Source: Elusimicrobiota bacterium (lineage in GTDB: Bacteria; Elusimicrobiota; Elusimicrobia; UBA1565; JACRDR01). Taken from it: a DNA stretch of 64,000 nt. The notes beneath the pieces were generated by a model. That model ran no database searches. It had not been told where the DNA came from and was given only the letters and a program-made list of their open reading frames with translations. Below, piece after piece: positions 9,180 through 17,060 of this stretch. The stretch's first letter is position 1. Each line of letters begins with the position of its first letter. The stretch lies in NCBI GenBank assembly GCA_016194745.1, contig JACQBA010000007.1, forward strand, positions 62,001 through 126,000, in the 5' to 3' direction. The translations under genes were made by a program, and so were the position numbers.

Positions 9180-9533
9180 ATGCTGATCGCTTTTGCCATA
9201 AACCTCCTCGTGGTCCTGGCCCTGGTGCTATTCTTTTCGAATGCCTCGATACTCCTCGGCCCCACGCGGCGCATGGACGGGGATAAGGGGTTGCCGTACG
9301 AGACCGGGATGCCCCCCTTGGAGCCGCGGCTCGACCGCATGTGGGTCTCCTATTATCGCTACGCCGTCTTGTTCGTCATCTTCGACGTCGACTTGGCGTT
9401 CCTGGTGCCGTGGATCCTCCTCCGGCACGATCTGACTTTAGTTGCTATGATTTCAATGACGGTGTTCCTGCTCCTGGTGGGCCTGACGCTCGCCTACCTG
9501 TGGCGCAAGGGCGCTTTGGAGTTGGATTACTGA
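9180..9533 (+). CDS. nuoA: NADH-quinone oxidoreductase subunit A (operon 1), divergent
   Basis: NuoA is a three-helix subunit at the junction of the membrane and peripheral arms, near the quinone site. The 117-residue product has the expected order: helix 1, a loop with LPYETGMPP, then YYRYAVLFVIFDVDLAFLVPW and helix 3. Two positions differ from the common pattern: YETG replaces YECG, so the loop Cys is missing, and FDVD replaces FDVE in TM2. The second NuoA in the window has both canonical residues. ATG 9180 lies 4 nt after nuoN. Confidence 0.93.
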   Translation: MLIAFAINLLVVLALVLFFSNASILLGPTRRMDGDKGLPYETGMPPLEPRLDRMWVSYYRYAVLFVIFDVDLAFLVPWILLRHDLTLVAMISMTVFLLLVGLTLAYLWRKGALELDY

Positions 9534-9534
9534 C

Positions 9535-10008
9535 ATGGAAGAGTTGACGACGCCGGGAGTCCTGACGAGCCAGCTCGACGCGGCCGTGGGTTGGGCGCGC
9601 AAATACTCGATCTTCCAATATCCGTTCGTCACCGCCTGCTGCGGCATGGAGTACATGGCCACGGCGTCCTCTCACTACGACATGGACCGCTTCGGGGCGG
9701 GATTCCCGCGATTTTCCCCGCGCCAGGCCGACGTGCTTTTCGTCGTCGGCACGATCAGCCATAAGATGGCTCCGGTGCTCAAGCGCATCTATGACCAGAT
9801 GACCTCGCCGAAATGGGTCGTCGCCTTCGGAGTCTGCACCTGCACCGGCGGCTTCTACGACGATTACTCGACGGTCCAGGGCATCGACACGATCATCCCG
9901 GTCGACCTCTACATCCCCGGCTGCCCGCCGCGTCCGGAGGCGGTGCTGCAGGGCCTGATGATGCTGCAAGAAAAGATCCAAAAACAGGGACGCACGGTGG
10001 CGAAATGA
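9535..10008 (+). CDS. nuoB: NADH-quinone oxidoreductase subunit B, N2 cluster subunit (operon 1)
   Basis: NuoB binds the terminal [4Fe-4S] cluster N2, which passes electrons to quinone. All four ligands can be seen in the 157-residue protein: the tandem Cys in TACCGMEYM (about residues 40-41), Cys in FGVCTCTGG (about 105) and Cys in GCPPRPE (about 135). The segment PRQADVLFVVGTIS is typical. The N-terminus is short (starting MEELTTPGVLTSQLD). It overlaps nuoC by 4 nt. Confidence 0.96.
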   Translation: MEELTTPGVLTSQLDAAVGWARKYSIFQYPFVTACCGMEYMATASSHYDMDRFGAGFPRFSPRQADVLFVVGTISHKMAPVLKRIYDQMTSPKWVVAFGVCTCTGGFYDDYSTVQGIDTIIPVDLYIPGCPPRPEAVLQGLMMLQEKIQKQGRTVAK

Positions 10009-10586
10009 GCGGTCTGCGCGACGCGCTGACGAAAGGCTTCGGCGATGCGGTCCTCTCTTTCGAGGGAGAGGGGCGCGATCAGGCTGCCCTCGTCAAGCCC
10101 GAAGCCGCGCGCGATGTCCTGCGGGCTCTCAAGGACTCGGGCTTCAACATGCTCGTGGACCTGACTGCGGTCGATTTCAGCCGCTATGGGCAGGACCTGC
10201 CGCCCGGAGTCACCGCGACCAATCCCGCGCCCGAGGGAAGCCGATTTCGGCTGACGTATCGGCTCATGAAGCTCGGCGCGACGGAGGGTCTCGTCCTCGG
10301 CCGGCTTGCCGTCCACTGCTGGATCGTCGACGACCGGGGGCCGGCCTCCGTGAAGGATCTTTGGCCGAATGCCGACTGGCTCGAGCGCGAGATCTGGGAC
10401 ATGTTCGGCGTCAAGTTCTCCGACCGCCCCGGCATCAAGCGGCTCCTGCTCTATGAGGAATTCGTCGGTCATCCGCTCCGCAAGGACTATCCGATCAACA
10501 AGCGCCAGCCGCTCATCGGCCCCAAGGATGAGCGTCCTCGCGAGCGCCTGACGGGGGCGGATCTGCGCCCGAGGATCGTCCCGTGA
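10005..10586 (+). CDS. nuoC: NADH-quinone oxidoreductase subunit C (operon 1)
   Basis: NuoC (30-kDa subunit) is a peripheral-arm scaffold that contacts NuoD. The 193-residue product ends with the family signature: WLEREIWDMFGVKFSDRPGI (about residues 122-141) and GHPLRKDYP. Its start codon overlaps the nuoB stop, and its TGA overlaps the GTG start of nuoD. C and D are separate genes here, unlike the fused NuoCD of enterobacteria. Confidence 0.95.
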   Translation: MSGLRDALTKGFGDAVLSFEGEGRDQAALVKPEAARDVLRALKDSGFNMLVDLTAVDFSRYGQDLPPGVTATNPAPEGSRFRLTYRLMKLGATEGLVLGRLAVHCWIVDDRGPASVKDLWPNADWLEREIWDMFGVKFSDRPGIKRLLLYEEFVGHPLRKDYPINKRQPLIGPKDERPRERLTGADLRPRIVP

Positions 10587-11911
10587 CCGTGACGCGCGAG
10601 AGCAAGACGTTCATGCTGAACATGGGCCCGCAGCATCCGGCCATGCACGGCGTGATTCGCCTAGTCCTCGAGCTCGAAGGGGAAAAGGTGGTCGACTGCG
10701 ACGTGCAGATCGGCTACCTCCACCGCGCGTTCGAGAAGCACGCGGAGAACGAGCCGTGGAACAACGTGATCCCGTGGACGGACCGCCTGAACTACGTTTC
10801 GCCGCTCATCAACAACGTCGGTTACTGCATGGCGGTCGAAAAGCTCTCCGGCCTTCAGGTGCCCGAGCGCGGTCTCTACGTCCGCACGATCGCTTGCGAG
10901 ATCTCGCGGGTGACGGACCACCTGACGTGCCTCGGCGCCTCGGCGATGGAGCTCGGCGCGCTCTCGGTTTTCCTCTACATGATCAAGGCGCGCGAGTGGC
11001 TCTATCAGCTCGTCGACAAGCTGACGGGTGCGCGCATCACCACGAGCTATACGCGCGTCGGCGGCGTCAAATCCGACTTGCCCCCCGGCTTCGAGGAGGA
11101 GCTCCTCAAGGTTTTCGGCCAAGTGCGCGAGACGTTGGGCGAGGTGGACGCGCTACTCACGAAGAACCGCATCTTTGTCGACCGCATGTCCGGCGTCGGG
11201 GTCTTGAGCCAGGCGGACGCGCTCGGCTACGGGATCACCGGGCCGATGCTGCGCTCGACCGGGATTCCCTTTGACCTGCGCCGGGCAGAGCCGTACCTCG
11301 TCTACGATCGGGTCGACTTCGAGATCCCTGTCGGCGCGACCGGCGACAATTACGACCGCTATCTCGTGCGCATGGCGGAGATGGAGCAGAGCATGCGGAT
11401 CGTCGAGCAATGCTTCCGCCAGATCCCGCCTGGACCGCATTCCCTGACCGAGCGGCAGATGGTCGACGCGGGCGTCATGGCCGACTTGGGCAAGCATGGC
11501 GAGACCGGGAAAATCTGGGGCGCGCAGGCGGAGACCGATCCGACCTTGGAGGGTTCCGGGCGCGGCTGCCGCACGGCCGTCGCCGCGTCCGCGCCGCGTT
11601 ACAACCTCCCCGTGAAGGAAGAGGTCTACGGCTCGATCGAAGGATTGATGCGGCATTTCGAGATTGTGATGTGGGGACGCGGCATCAATCCGCCGGCCGG
11701 CGAAACGTACGTCGCGGTCGAGGGCGGAAACGGCGAGCTCGGCTTCCACATCGTCTCGGACGGTCGAGACCGTCCCTACCGCGTGCGCTGCCGTCCGCCG
11801 TGCTTCTTCAACATGTCTGCCTTGCGCAAGCTGATCGTCGGCGGCTCGGTCGCGGACATTATTCCGACCTTCGGCTCGGTGAACATGATCGCCGGGGAGC
11901 TCGACCGATGA
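10583..11911 (+). CDS. nuoD: NADH-quinone oxidoreductase subunit D (operon 1), with a C-terminal-half insertion
   Basis: NuoD (49-kDa subunit) forms the quinone-binding pocket with NuoB. The 442-residue product starts at GTG, overlapping nuoC. The quinone-site His lies in MGPQHPAMHG (about residues 14-23) and the pocket Tyr in TDRLNYVSPL. LHRAFEKHAE matches the conserved loop near N2. Compared with typical NuoD (about 370-410 residues) there is an extra stretch of roughly 40 residues after EQCFRQIPPGPHS (about residues 280-340), and the C-terminus reads PTFGSVNMIAGELDR instead of the usual ILGSxDxVxGEVDR. No hydrogenase CxxC pairs are present, so it is a complex I subunit and not a [NiFe]-hydrogenase large subunit. 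Confidence 0.94.
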   Translation: MTVTRESKTFMLNMGPQHPAMHGVIRLVLELEGEKVVDCDVQIGYLHRAFEKHAENEPWNNVIPWTDRLNYVSPLINNVGYCMAVEKLSGLQVPERGLYVRTIACEISRVTDHLTCLGASAMELGALSVFLYMIKAREWLYQLVDKLTGARITTSYTRVGGVKSDLPPGFEEELLKVFGQVRETLGEVDALLTKNRIFVDRMSGVGVLSQADALGYGITGPMLRSTGIPFDLRRAEPYLVYDRVDFEIPVGATGDNYDRYLVRMAEMEQSMRIVEQCFRQIPPGPHSLTERQMVDAGVMADLGKHGETGKIWGAQAETDPTLEGSGRGCRTAVAASAPRYNLPVKEEVYGSIEGLMRHFEIVMWGRGINPPAGETYVAVEGGNGELGFHIVSDGRDRPYRVRCRPPCFFNMSALRKLIVGGSVADIIPTFGSVNMIAGELDR

Positions 11912-13695
11912 CGCCCGCGCAGGCGCCCGCGGCCGCCAAGGCCTCTCCCTTCACGGCGGAGCAGAAAGCGACGCTCGTCGCCTGGACGCAGCGCTTCCCG
12001 TATCCCGCCATGGGGCTCCTCGAGGCCCTGCGCGAGGTGCAGGAGTGGCACCATCACGTCAGCTTGGAGGACGAGGCTTTCATCGCGGGTCTATTCGGCG
12101 TGACGCTCCATCACGTGCACGAAGTCGTTACTTTTTATCCCTTCTACACGACGAAACCCGCCGGGACCTACCGCATCGACCTGTGCCGCAACGTGTCGTG
12201 CCATCTGGCGGGCGCGCACGACGCGGCCGAGCGATTCAAGACGAAACTTGGCATCGACGAGGGGGAACGCACGAGCGACGGGCGCTTTTCCTTCGAAGAG
12301 GTCGAGTGCCTCGGCGCCTGCGACCACGCGCCCGCCTTCGCGATAAACGACGAGCTGATCGGCGCGGCGACGCCCGAGGCGATCGACGGTGCCCTCGCCT
12401 CCTGCCGCGCGGGGACGCTGCCCGATCTGCCGCCTCTGCCGGCGCTCAAGATGGCCGCGAGCAACGGCACCGCGCGCATCCTCACCGAACATTTCGACGA
12501 TCCGGATCTGCACACGCTCGCGGCGTACCGCAAGTACGGCGGATACCAGGGCTGGGAAAAGGCGAAGACGATGTCCGCGGTCGACATCATGGGCGCGGTG
12601 CAGCAGTCGAATCTGCGCGGTCTGGGCGGCGCGGGATTTCCCTCCGGGATGAAGTGGGCGACCGTGCCCTCCAAGAAGGACCGCAACGTCCCGCATTACC
12701 TCGTCGCGAATGCCGACGAGAGCGAGCCCGGCTGCTTCAAGGACCGCGTGCTCATGGAACGGAACCCGCACGCGCTGATCGAGGGGCTGCTCATTTCGGG
12801 CAAGGCGATCGACGCGGACGGCATCTACATCTTCATCCGCGGCGAGTACGCGCGCGCGCGGCGCATCCTTCTGGCCGCGATCGAGGAGGCGAAGGCCGCC
12901 GGGATCCTGGAAGGCAAGGAGATCTTGATCACGCGCGGAGCCAACGCCTATATCTCCGGCTGCGACACCGCCCTTCTAGAAACGATGGAAGGCAAGAAGG
13001 CCTGGCCGCGCCAGCCGCCCCCGTTTCCGACGGTGAGCGGCGTCATGGGCAATCCGACCGTGGTCAACAACGTCGAGACGCTCATGATGACCGGGCCGAT
13101 TCTCGCCAAGGGCGCCGCCTGGTTCGCCGGTCTCGGCGTTCCCAAGAGCGGCGGCACCGCCGTCTACTCGGTGAGCGGGCACGTGCGGAAGGCGGGCGTG
13201 CACGAGTTTCCTATGGGTACGCCGCTCAAGACGATTTTGGACGCGGCGGGCGGGCTCAACGACGGTCGGACGCTTAAGGCGGTCATCCCCGGCGGAACCT
13301 CGACCCCCGTCCTCACCGCGGAGCAGGCCTTGGGCGCCAAGATGGACTTCGACAGCCTGCGCTCTCTCGGCACCTTCCTCGGCGCGGGCGGCGTCATCGC
13401 CTTGGACGACACGACGGACATGGTCGAGACTCTCCGCATCATCGAGCGCTTCCTCGCGCACGAGTCCTGCGGCCAGTGCACGCCCTGCCGCGAGGGTTCG
13501 ATCTGGGTCGCGCGCGTCTTGGGGCGCATGCTCGAGGGCAAGGGCGACGCGGGGGATTTGGACAACCTGCTCAGGATGGGCGACAATATCTCGGGCAAGG
13601 TCATCTGCGCGCTCGGGGAGACGGTCGGTCCCGTGGCGAAGTCGATGATCGGCAAGTTCCGCCCGGAGTTCGAGGCGCGGCTCAAAGCGTCATGA
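11908..13695 (+). CDS. nuoEF: fused NADH-quinone oxidoreductase subunits E and F (NADH-oxidising module)
   Basis: One 595-residue frame carries both subunits. The NuoE part (residues 1 to about 175) has the thioredoxin-like [2Fe-2S] ligands LCRNVSC (about 93-98) and CLGAC (about 134-138). A short Pro/Leu linker (TLPDLPPLPALK) follows. The NuoF part has the glycine-rich GLGGAGFPSGMKW (about 236), the FMN-site NADESEPGCFKDR (about 267), and the N3 [4Fe-4S] site SCGQCTPCREG (about 519) with a later Cys in KVICALGE. An ATG at 12451 lies in frame near the junction but has no ribosome site, so a true fusion is most likely. The module oxidises NADH and passes electrons from FMN to the Fe-S chain. 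E-F fusion is also the domain plan of HoxF and FdsB. The start overlaps nuoD by 4 nt and the end overlaps nuoG as ATGA. Confidence 0.94.
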   Translation: MTPAQAPAAAKASPFTAEQKATLVAWTQRFPYPAMGLLEALREVQEWHHHVSLEDEAFIAGLFGVTLHHVHEVVTFYPFYTTKPAGTYRIDLCRNVSCHLAGAHDAAERFKTKLGIDEGERTSDGRFSFEEVECLGACDHAPAFAINDELIGAATPEAIDGALASCRAGTLPDLPPLPALKMAASNGTARILTEHFDDPDLHTLAAYRKYGGYQGWEKAKTMSAVDIMGAVQQSNLRGLGGAGFPSGMKWATVPSKKDRNVPHYLVANADESEPGCFKDRVLMERNPHALIEGLLISGKAIDADGIYIFIRGEYARARRILLAAIEEAKAAGILEGKEILITRGANAYISGCDTALLETMEGKKAWPRQPPPFPTVSGVMGNPTVVNNVETLMMTGPILAKGAAWFAGLGVPKSGGTAVYSVSGHVRKAGVHEFPMGTPLKTILDAAGGLNDGRTLKAVIPGGTSTPVLTAEQALGAKMDFDSLRSLGTFLGAGGVIALDDTTDMVETLRIIERFLAHESCGQCTPCREGSIWVARVLGRMLEGKGDAGDLDNLLRMGDNISGKVICALGETVGPVAKSMIGKFRPEFEARLKAS

Positions 13696-15338
13696 AGACC
13701 GTCAAGTTTACGATCAACGGAAAGCCCGTCGAGGCCAAGGAGAACAGCCTCGTCATCGACGCCGCGCGCGAGGCCGGCATCGAGGTGCCCCACTACTGCT
13801 ACCATCCCGCCCTCGGCAATCCAGGCGTCTGCCGGCTCTGCATGGTGGAGGTCGAGGGGATGCCGAAGCTCCAGGTCTCATGCCGCCTTCCCGCCAAGGA
13901 GGGCATGGTCGTGCGCTCCAACTCCGGTCCCGCCCGGACGGCGCAGGCCGCCTCGCTCGAGTTCCACCTCGCGAATCACCCGCTCGACTGCCCCGTCTGC
14001 GACCAGGCCGGCGAGTGCTACCTCCAGGACTATTACATGCGCTTCGGCGGCTACACGAGCACGATGCGCGAGGACAAGGTCCACAAGCACAAGCGCCTCG
14101 ACATCGGGCCGAACGTGATGCTCGACAGCGAACGCTGCATCCTCTGCACTCGCTGCGTGCGCTTCCTGGACAAGGTGACCAAGACGAGCGAGCTCGGCAT
14201 CTTCAACCGCGGCAGCCGCTCGGAACTCCTGCCTTATCCAGGCATGTCGGTCGACAATCCCTACTCCGGCAATATCACCGACATCTGCCCGGTCGGCGCG
14301 CTCACCGACAAGAACTTCCGCTTCAAGGTCCGCGTGTGGTACTTGGACCGCACGCCCTCGATCTGCACCGGCTGCGCGCGCGGCTGCTCGGTCGAGGTCC
14401 ATACGAACACCAAACGCCCCTGGCATACCGACGGCAAGCGCGTGGCGCGCCTGCTTCCGCGGCATAATCCGGAGGTCAACGACTACTGGATCTGCGACGA
14501 GGGCCGCTACGGCTTCGACTATATCGACGCCCCGACGCGCCTAAAGGCGATCTCCGTCATGGAGAACGACAAGCTGCGCGGACTCACCTGGGACGAGACC
14601 GTCGCGGCCCTGCCCGCCGAACTGAGCGCGCTCTGCGCCGAAAAGGGCTCCTCCGGACTCGCTGTCGTCTTGAGCGGCACCCTTTCCAACGAGGACCTTT
14701 TCGCGGCGAGGCTCCTGTTCGTTGATACGCTCAAGGCCGGGCACCTGCTCGTCAAGACGGGTCCGGACCAGGAAGGCGAGGAGGACGCGCTCCTCCGTCG
14801 CAAGGAGAAGGTGCCGAACCTCCGCGGCGCGCAGGCGCTCGGATTCGGCGGGCGCATCCAGGAATCCTCGTGGGGCAATATCCTGGACGGGATCACGTCC
14901 GGGAAGATTTGGGGACTCTACGTAGTCGACCGCGATCCTTCGGCGGTCTGGGGGGAGAAGGCGAACGGCGCATTGTCCAGGCTCCGCTTCTCCGCCTACC
15001 AGGGCGTCAACGTCACGCATTTCGCGGACAGCGCGCGCTGGGTGCTCCCGAGCTGCGCTTACGTGGAGGAATCCGGCACGTTCGCCAATTTCCAGGGACA
15101 CGTCCAGAAGGCGAAGGCCGCGCTCCAACCCCTGGGCGACGCGCGTCCCGACTGGATGATCTGGGGCGCGTTTGTGCGCGCCCTGGGAGGCTCGTTTCCG
15201 TTCGATTCAGCGCGCGGAATCTTCACCCACCTGACCGAGACGGAATCGGAGTTCAAGGGCCTGCGCTGGGACGGGCTGGGCAAGGACGGCGTCAAGCTCG
15301 CCGGAAGCCGCGAGCCCCAGACGGCCGGTGCCGCCTAA
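13692..15338 (+). CDS. nuoG: NADH-quinone oxidoreductase subunit G (operon 1), short form
   Basis: NuoG holds the Fe-S chain between NuoF and NuoI. The 548-residue protein has, in order: a plant-type [2Fe-2S] domain (HYCYHPALGNPGVCRLC, from residue 36), the His-Cys [4Fe-4S] motif HPLDCPVCDQAGEC (about 96-109), a [4Fe-4S] motif CILCTRC (about 150) with ITDICPVGAL, and an extra site CTGCARGC followed 35 residues later by ICDEG. The last resembles the N7 or molybdopterin-domain cluster. The molybdopterin-oxidoreductase-like part is only about 300 residues, so the protein is shorter than most NuoG (650-900). No Mo-binding residues are evident. It overlaps nuoEF by 4 nt. Confidence 0.94.
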   Translation: MKTVKFTINGKPVEAKENSLVIDAAREAGIEVPHYCYHPALGNPGVCRLCMVEVEGMPKLQVSCRLPAKEGMVVRSNSGPARTAQAASLEFHLANHPLDCPVCDQAGECYLQDYYMRFGGYTSTMREDKVHKHKRLDIGPNVMLDSERCILCTRCVRFLDKVTKTSELGIFNRGSRSELLPYPGMSVDNPYSGNITDICPVGALTDKNFRFKVRVWYLDRTPSICTGCARGCSVEVHTNTKRPWHTDGKRVARLLPRHNPEVNDYWICDEGRYGFDYIDAPTRLKAISVMENDKLRGLTWDETVAALPAELSALCAEKGSSGLAVVLSGTLSNEDLFAARLLFVDTLKAGHLLVKTGPDQEGEEDALLRRKEKVPNLRGAQALGFGGRIQESSWGNILDGITSGKIWGLYVVDRDPSAVWGEKANGALSRLRFSAYQGVNVTHFADSARWVLPSCAYVEESGTFANFQGHVQKAKAALQPLGDARPDWMIWGAFVRALGGSFPFDSARGIFTHLTETESEFKGLRWDGLGKDGVKLAGSREPQTAGAA

Positions 15339-15346
15339 GGAGAGAC

Positions 15347-15748
15347 ATGCCCGCGACTATCCTCGTCGTCGACGACGATCCCGCCTTTCTCGAGTTCGTC
15401 TGCCTGAGGCTCCGGACCGCGGGATATAAGGTCATCTCCTGCGGCGACGGCCTCGACGCGATCAAGCTCGCCAAGGCTAACCGCCCCCAGGTCATCGTCC
15501 TCGACATCATGATGCCGAACCTGCACGGCTATGAGGTCTGCCGCGCGCTGCGCGCGGACGAGACGCTGAATTCGATGAAGATCCTCATCGTCTCGGCCAA
15601 GGGCTATAAGTCCGACATGGACTCGGCCAAGGCGGTCGGTGCCGACCATTATCTGGTCAAGCCATTCGACTCCAAGGAACTCATCGCGGTCATCGAGAAG
15701 TGGACCGAGGTCCCGTCCTCGCGGAAGAAACCCGACAAGCAAGGCTAG
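15347..15748 (+). CDS. stand-alone CheY-like receiver, embedded in complex I operon 1
   Basis: The 133-residue protein is a single response-regulator receiver domain with no output domain. It has the acidic pair at D9/D10, the phosphoacceptor D53 (VLDIMMP), S83 (IVSAKG) and K105 (LVKPF), so it should be able to be phosphorylated. A short basic tail (SSRKKPDKQG) follows. AAGGAGAG sits 5 nt before the ATG and the gap to nuoG is only 8 nt, so it is part of the nuo transcript. No histidine kinase lies in the window. A hairpin starts 8 nt after its stop. A role linked to complex I is inferred only from position. Confidence 0.9.
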   Translation: MPATILVVDDDPAFLEFVCLRLRTAGYKVISCGDGLDAIKLAKANRPQVIVLDIMMPNLHGYEVCRALRADETLNSMKILIVSAKGYKSDMDSAKAVGADHYLVKPFDSKELIAVIEKWTEVPSSRKKPDKQG

Positions 15749-15756
15749 CGGCAGCG

Positions 15757-15780
15757 GGAGGCGCAGACGGCTGCGCCTCC
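15757..15780. terminator. hairpin after the receiver gene (no T tract)
   Basis: A perfect 10-bp inverted repeat (GGAGGCGCAG / CTGCGCCTCC) with a 4-nt loop starts 8 nt after the receiver stop codon. No T run follows, so it is not a classical intrinsic terminator. It could still slow polymerase or protect the 3' end of the nuoJ-to-receiver mRNA. The rest of 15781-15999 contains no gene that I can support. Confidence 0.4.
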
Positions 15781-15932
15781 TCGCGTGTGAAATCCGATTG
15801 ACGCATTCAAGGCCGGACTCGCTGCGTCGCTTCTGTAGCTTCGGCTCCAGAGCCGATTGCCCCGCTTGCCTCAGGTCTGAGGCGGGCGCGCGGCATATCC
15901 TAGGATCGACGCTCCAGATTTGCCCGCCGCAT

Positions 15933-15960
15933 AAGGCCGCTCCCGCCCGGGAGCGGCCTT
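15933..15960. repeat. near-perfect 13-bp palindrome upstream of nuoH
   Basis: The arms at 15933-15945 and 15948-15960 are exact reverse complements (AAGGCCGCTCCCG and its complement) separated by 2 nt. It lies 39 bp before nuoH in the 251-bp gap that splits operon 1. It could be a transcript hairpin or a dyad operator. No T tract follows, so it is not a standard intrinsic terminator. Confidence 0.5.
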
Positions 15961-15999
15961 GATGCTTAGAGAACCCCAATTTGATAAAGTACCCCGTCG

Positions 16000-17058
16000 A
16001 TGGCGCTGACCGAACCGTTTTGGACGTTCCTTAAGATCGCCGCGGCCGTGGGCTTCGGGCTCAACGTCGCTGGCCTCCTCGGCTGGGTGGAGAGAAAGCA
16101 AAGCGCCGTCATTCAAGACCGCATCGGGGCCAACCGCGCCGAAATTTTTGGCTTCCGCGTCTTGGGTCTTTTCCATCCCCTGGCCGACGCGATCAAGATG
16201 ATGACGAAGGAGGACTTCGTCCCACCGGAGGGGATGCGCCTGTGGCACGGCATGGCGCCGGGTCTCAGCTTGCTCTTCTCGATGCTTTGCCTGGCGGCCC
16301 TGCCTTACGGCGACAAGATCGTCCTCGGCGGGCACGCATTGAGCCTGCAGCCGCTGCCGCTCTCGGCCGGGCTTGTCTTCGTCCTTGCGATGCTCTCGGT
16401 CGGCGTGCACGGCGTCGTCATGGCGGGCTGGTCCTCCGGCAGCGCCTATTCCTTGATCGGAGGCTTGCGCGGCGCGGCGCAGATGATCTCCTACGAGGTC
16501 GCGCTGCTCACGACGCTGGCCGGACCGCTTTTCCTCTATGGGACGCTCGATCTCGCCGAGGCGGTGCGCTGGCAGGCGCATTCGATCGGAGGGATCGTCC
16601 CCGCCTGGGGCATCTTCCTGCAGCCCCTCGCCTTCATCCTGTTCATGACCGCCGGCGCCGCGGAGACCAAGCGTGCCCCCTTCGACCTGCCCGAGGGCGA
16701 AGCCGAGATTGTCGGCTACTTCATCGAATACTCCGGCATGCGCTTCGGCATGTTCCTCATGAACGATTTTATCGAGTCGATCGTCTTGGCGGGGCTGACG
16801 ACGGCACTGTTCCTTGGGGGCTGGCACGTGCCGGGGCTCGCGCATCTCCACCTCTCCCAGCCCGTGTTCGCGCTCATCGGCGTCGGCGCCTTCGTCGTCA
16901 AGGTGATGGCGGTCTTGTGGCTGCTCATGCAGATCCGCTGGACGCTGCCGCGCTTCCGCTTCGACCAGCTGCTCGACCTCGGCTGGAAAAATCTCCTGCC
17001 ACTCGCGATCCTCAACACGCTCGTGACGGCCTGGGCCGTGTTCTTGGCGGGAGGATGA
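16000..17058 (+). CDS. nuoH: NADH-quinone oxidoreductase subunit H (operon 1)
   Basis: NuoH forms the entrance of the quinone chamber and the start of the proton path. The 352-residue product has about eight helices, the loop VERKQSAVIQDRIGANRA near residue 31, and the conserved charged segment AETKRAPFDLPEGEAEIVGY with IEYSGMRFGMF (about residues 220-250). A possible -10 element (GATAAAGT, 15983-15990) lies close upstream, so nuoHI may have its own promoter despite being part of the larger cluster. The stop overlaps the first possible nuoI start. Confidence 0.95.
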   Translation: MALTEPFWTFLKIAAAVGFGLNVAGLLGWVERKQSAVIQDRIGANRAEIFGFRVLGLFHPLADAIKMMTKEDFVPPEGMRLWHGMAPGLSLLFSMLCLAALPYGDKIVLGGHALSLQPLPLSAGLVFVLAMLSVGVHGVVMAGWSSGSAYSLIGGLRGAAQMISYEVALLTTLAGPLFLYGTLDLAEAVRWQAHSIGGIVPAWGIFLQPLAFILFMTAGAAETKRAPFDLPEGEAEIVGYFIEYSGMRFGMFLMNDFIESIVLAGLTTALFLGGWHVPGLAHLHLSQPVFALIGVGAFVVKVMAVLWLLMQIRWTLPRFRFDQLLDLGWKNLLPLAILNTLVTAWAVFLAGG

Positions 17059-17060
17059 CG

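Noticed and set aside
12440..12470. Possible gene boundary between nuoE and nuoF
   Set aside because: There is no stop codon in frame and no ribosome site before the ATG at 12451, so the two domains are taken as one protein.
15757..15960. The two hairpins as intrinsic terminators
   Set aside because: Stems are strong but no T tract follows either one, so a rho-independent terminator is not supported.
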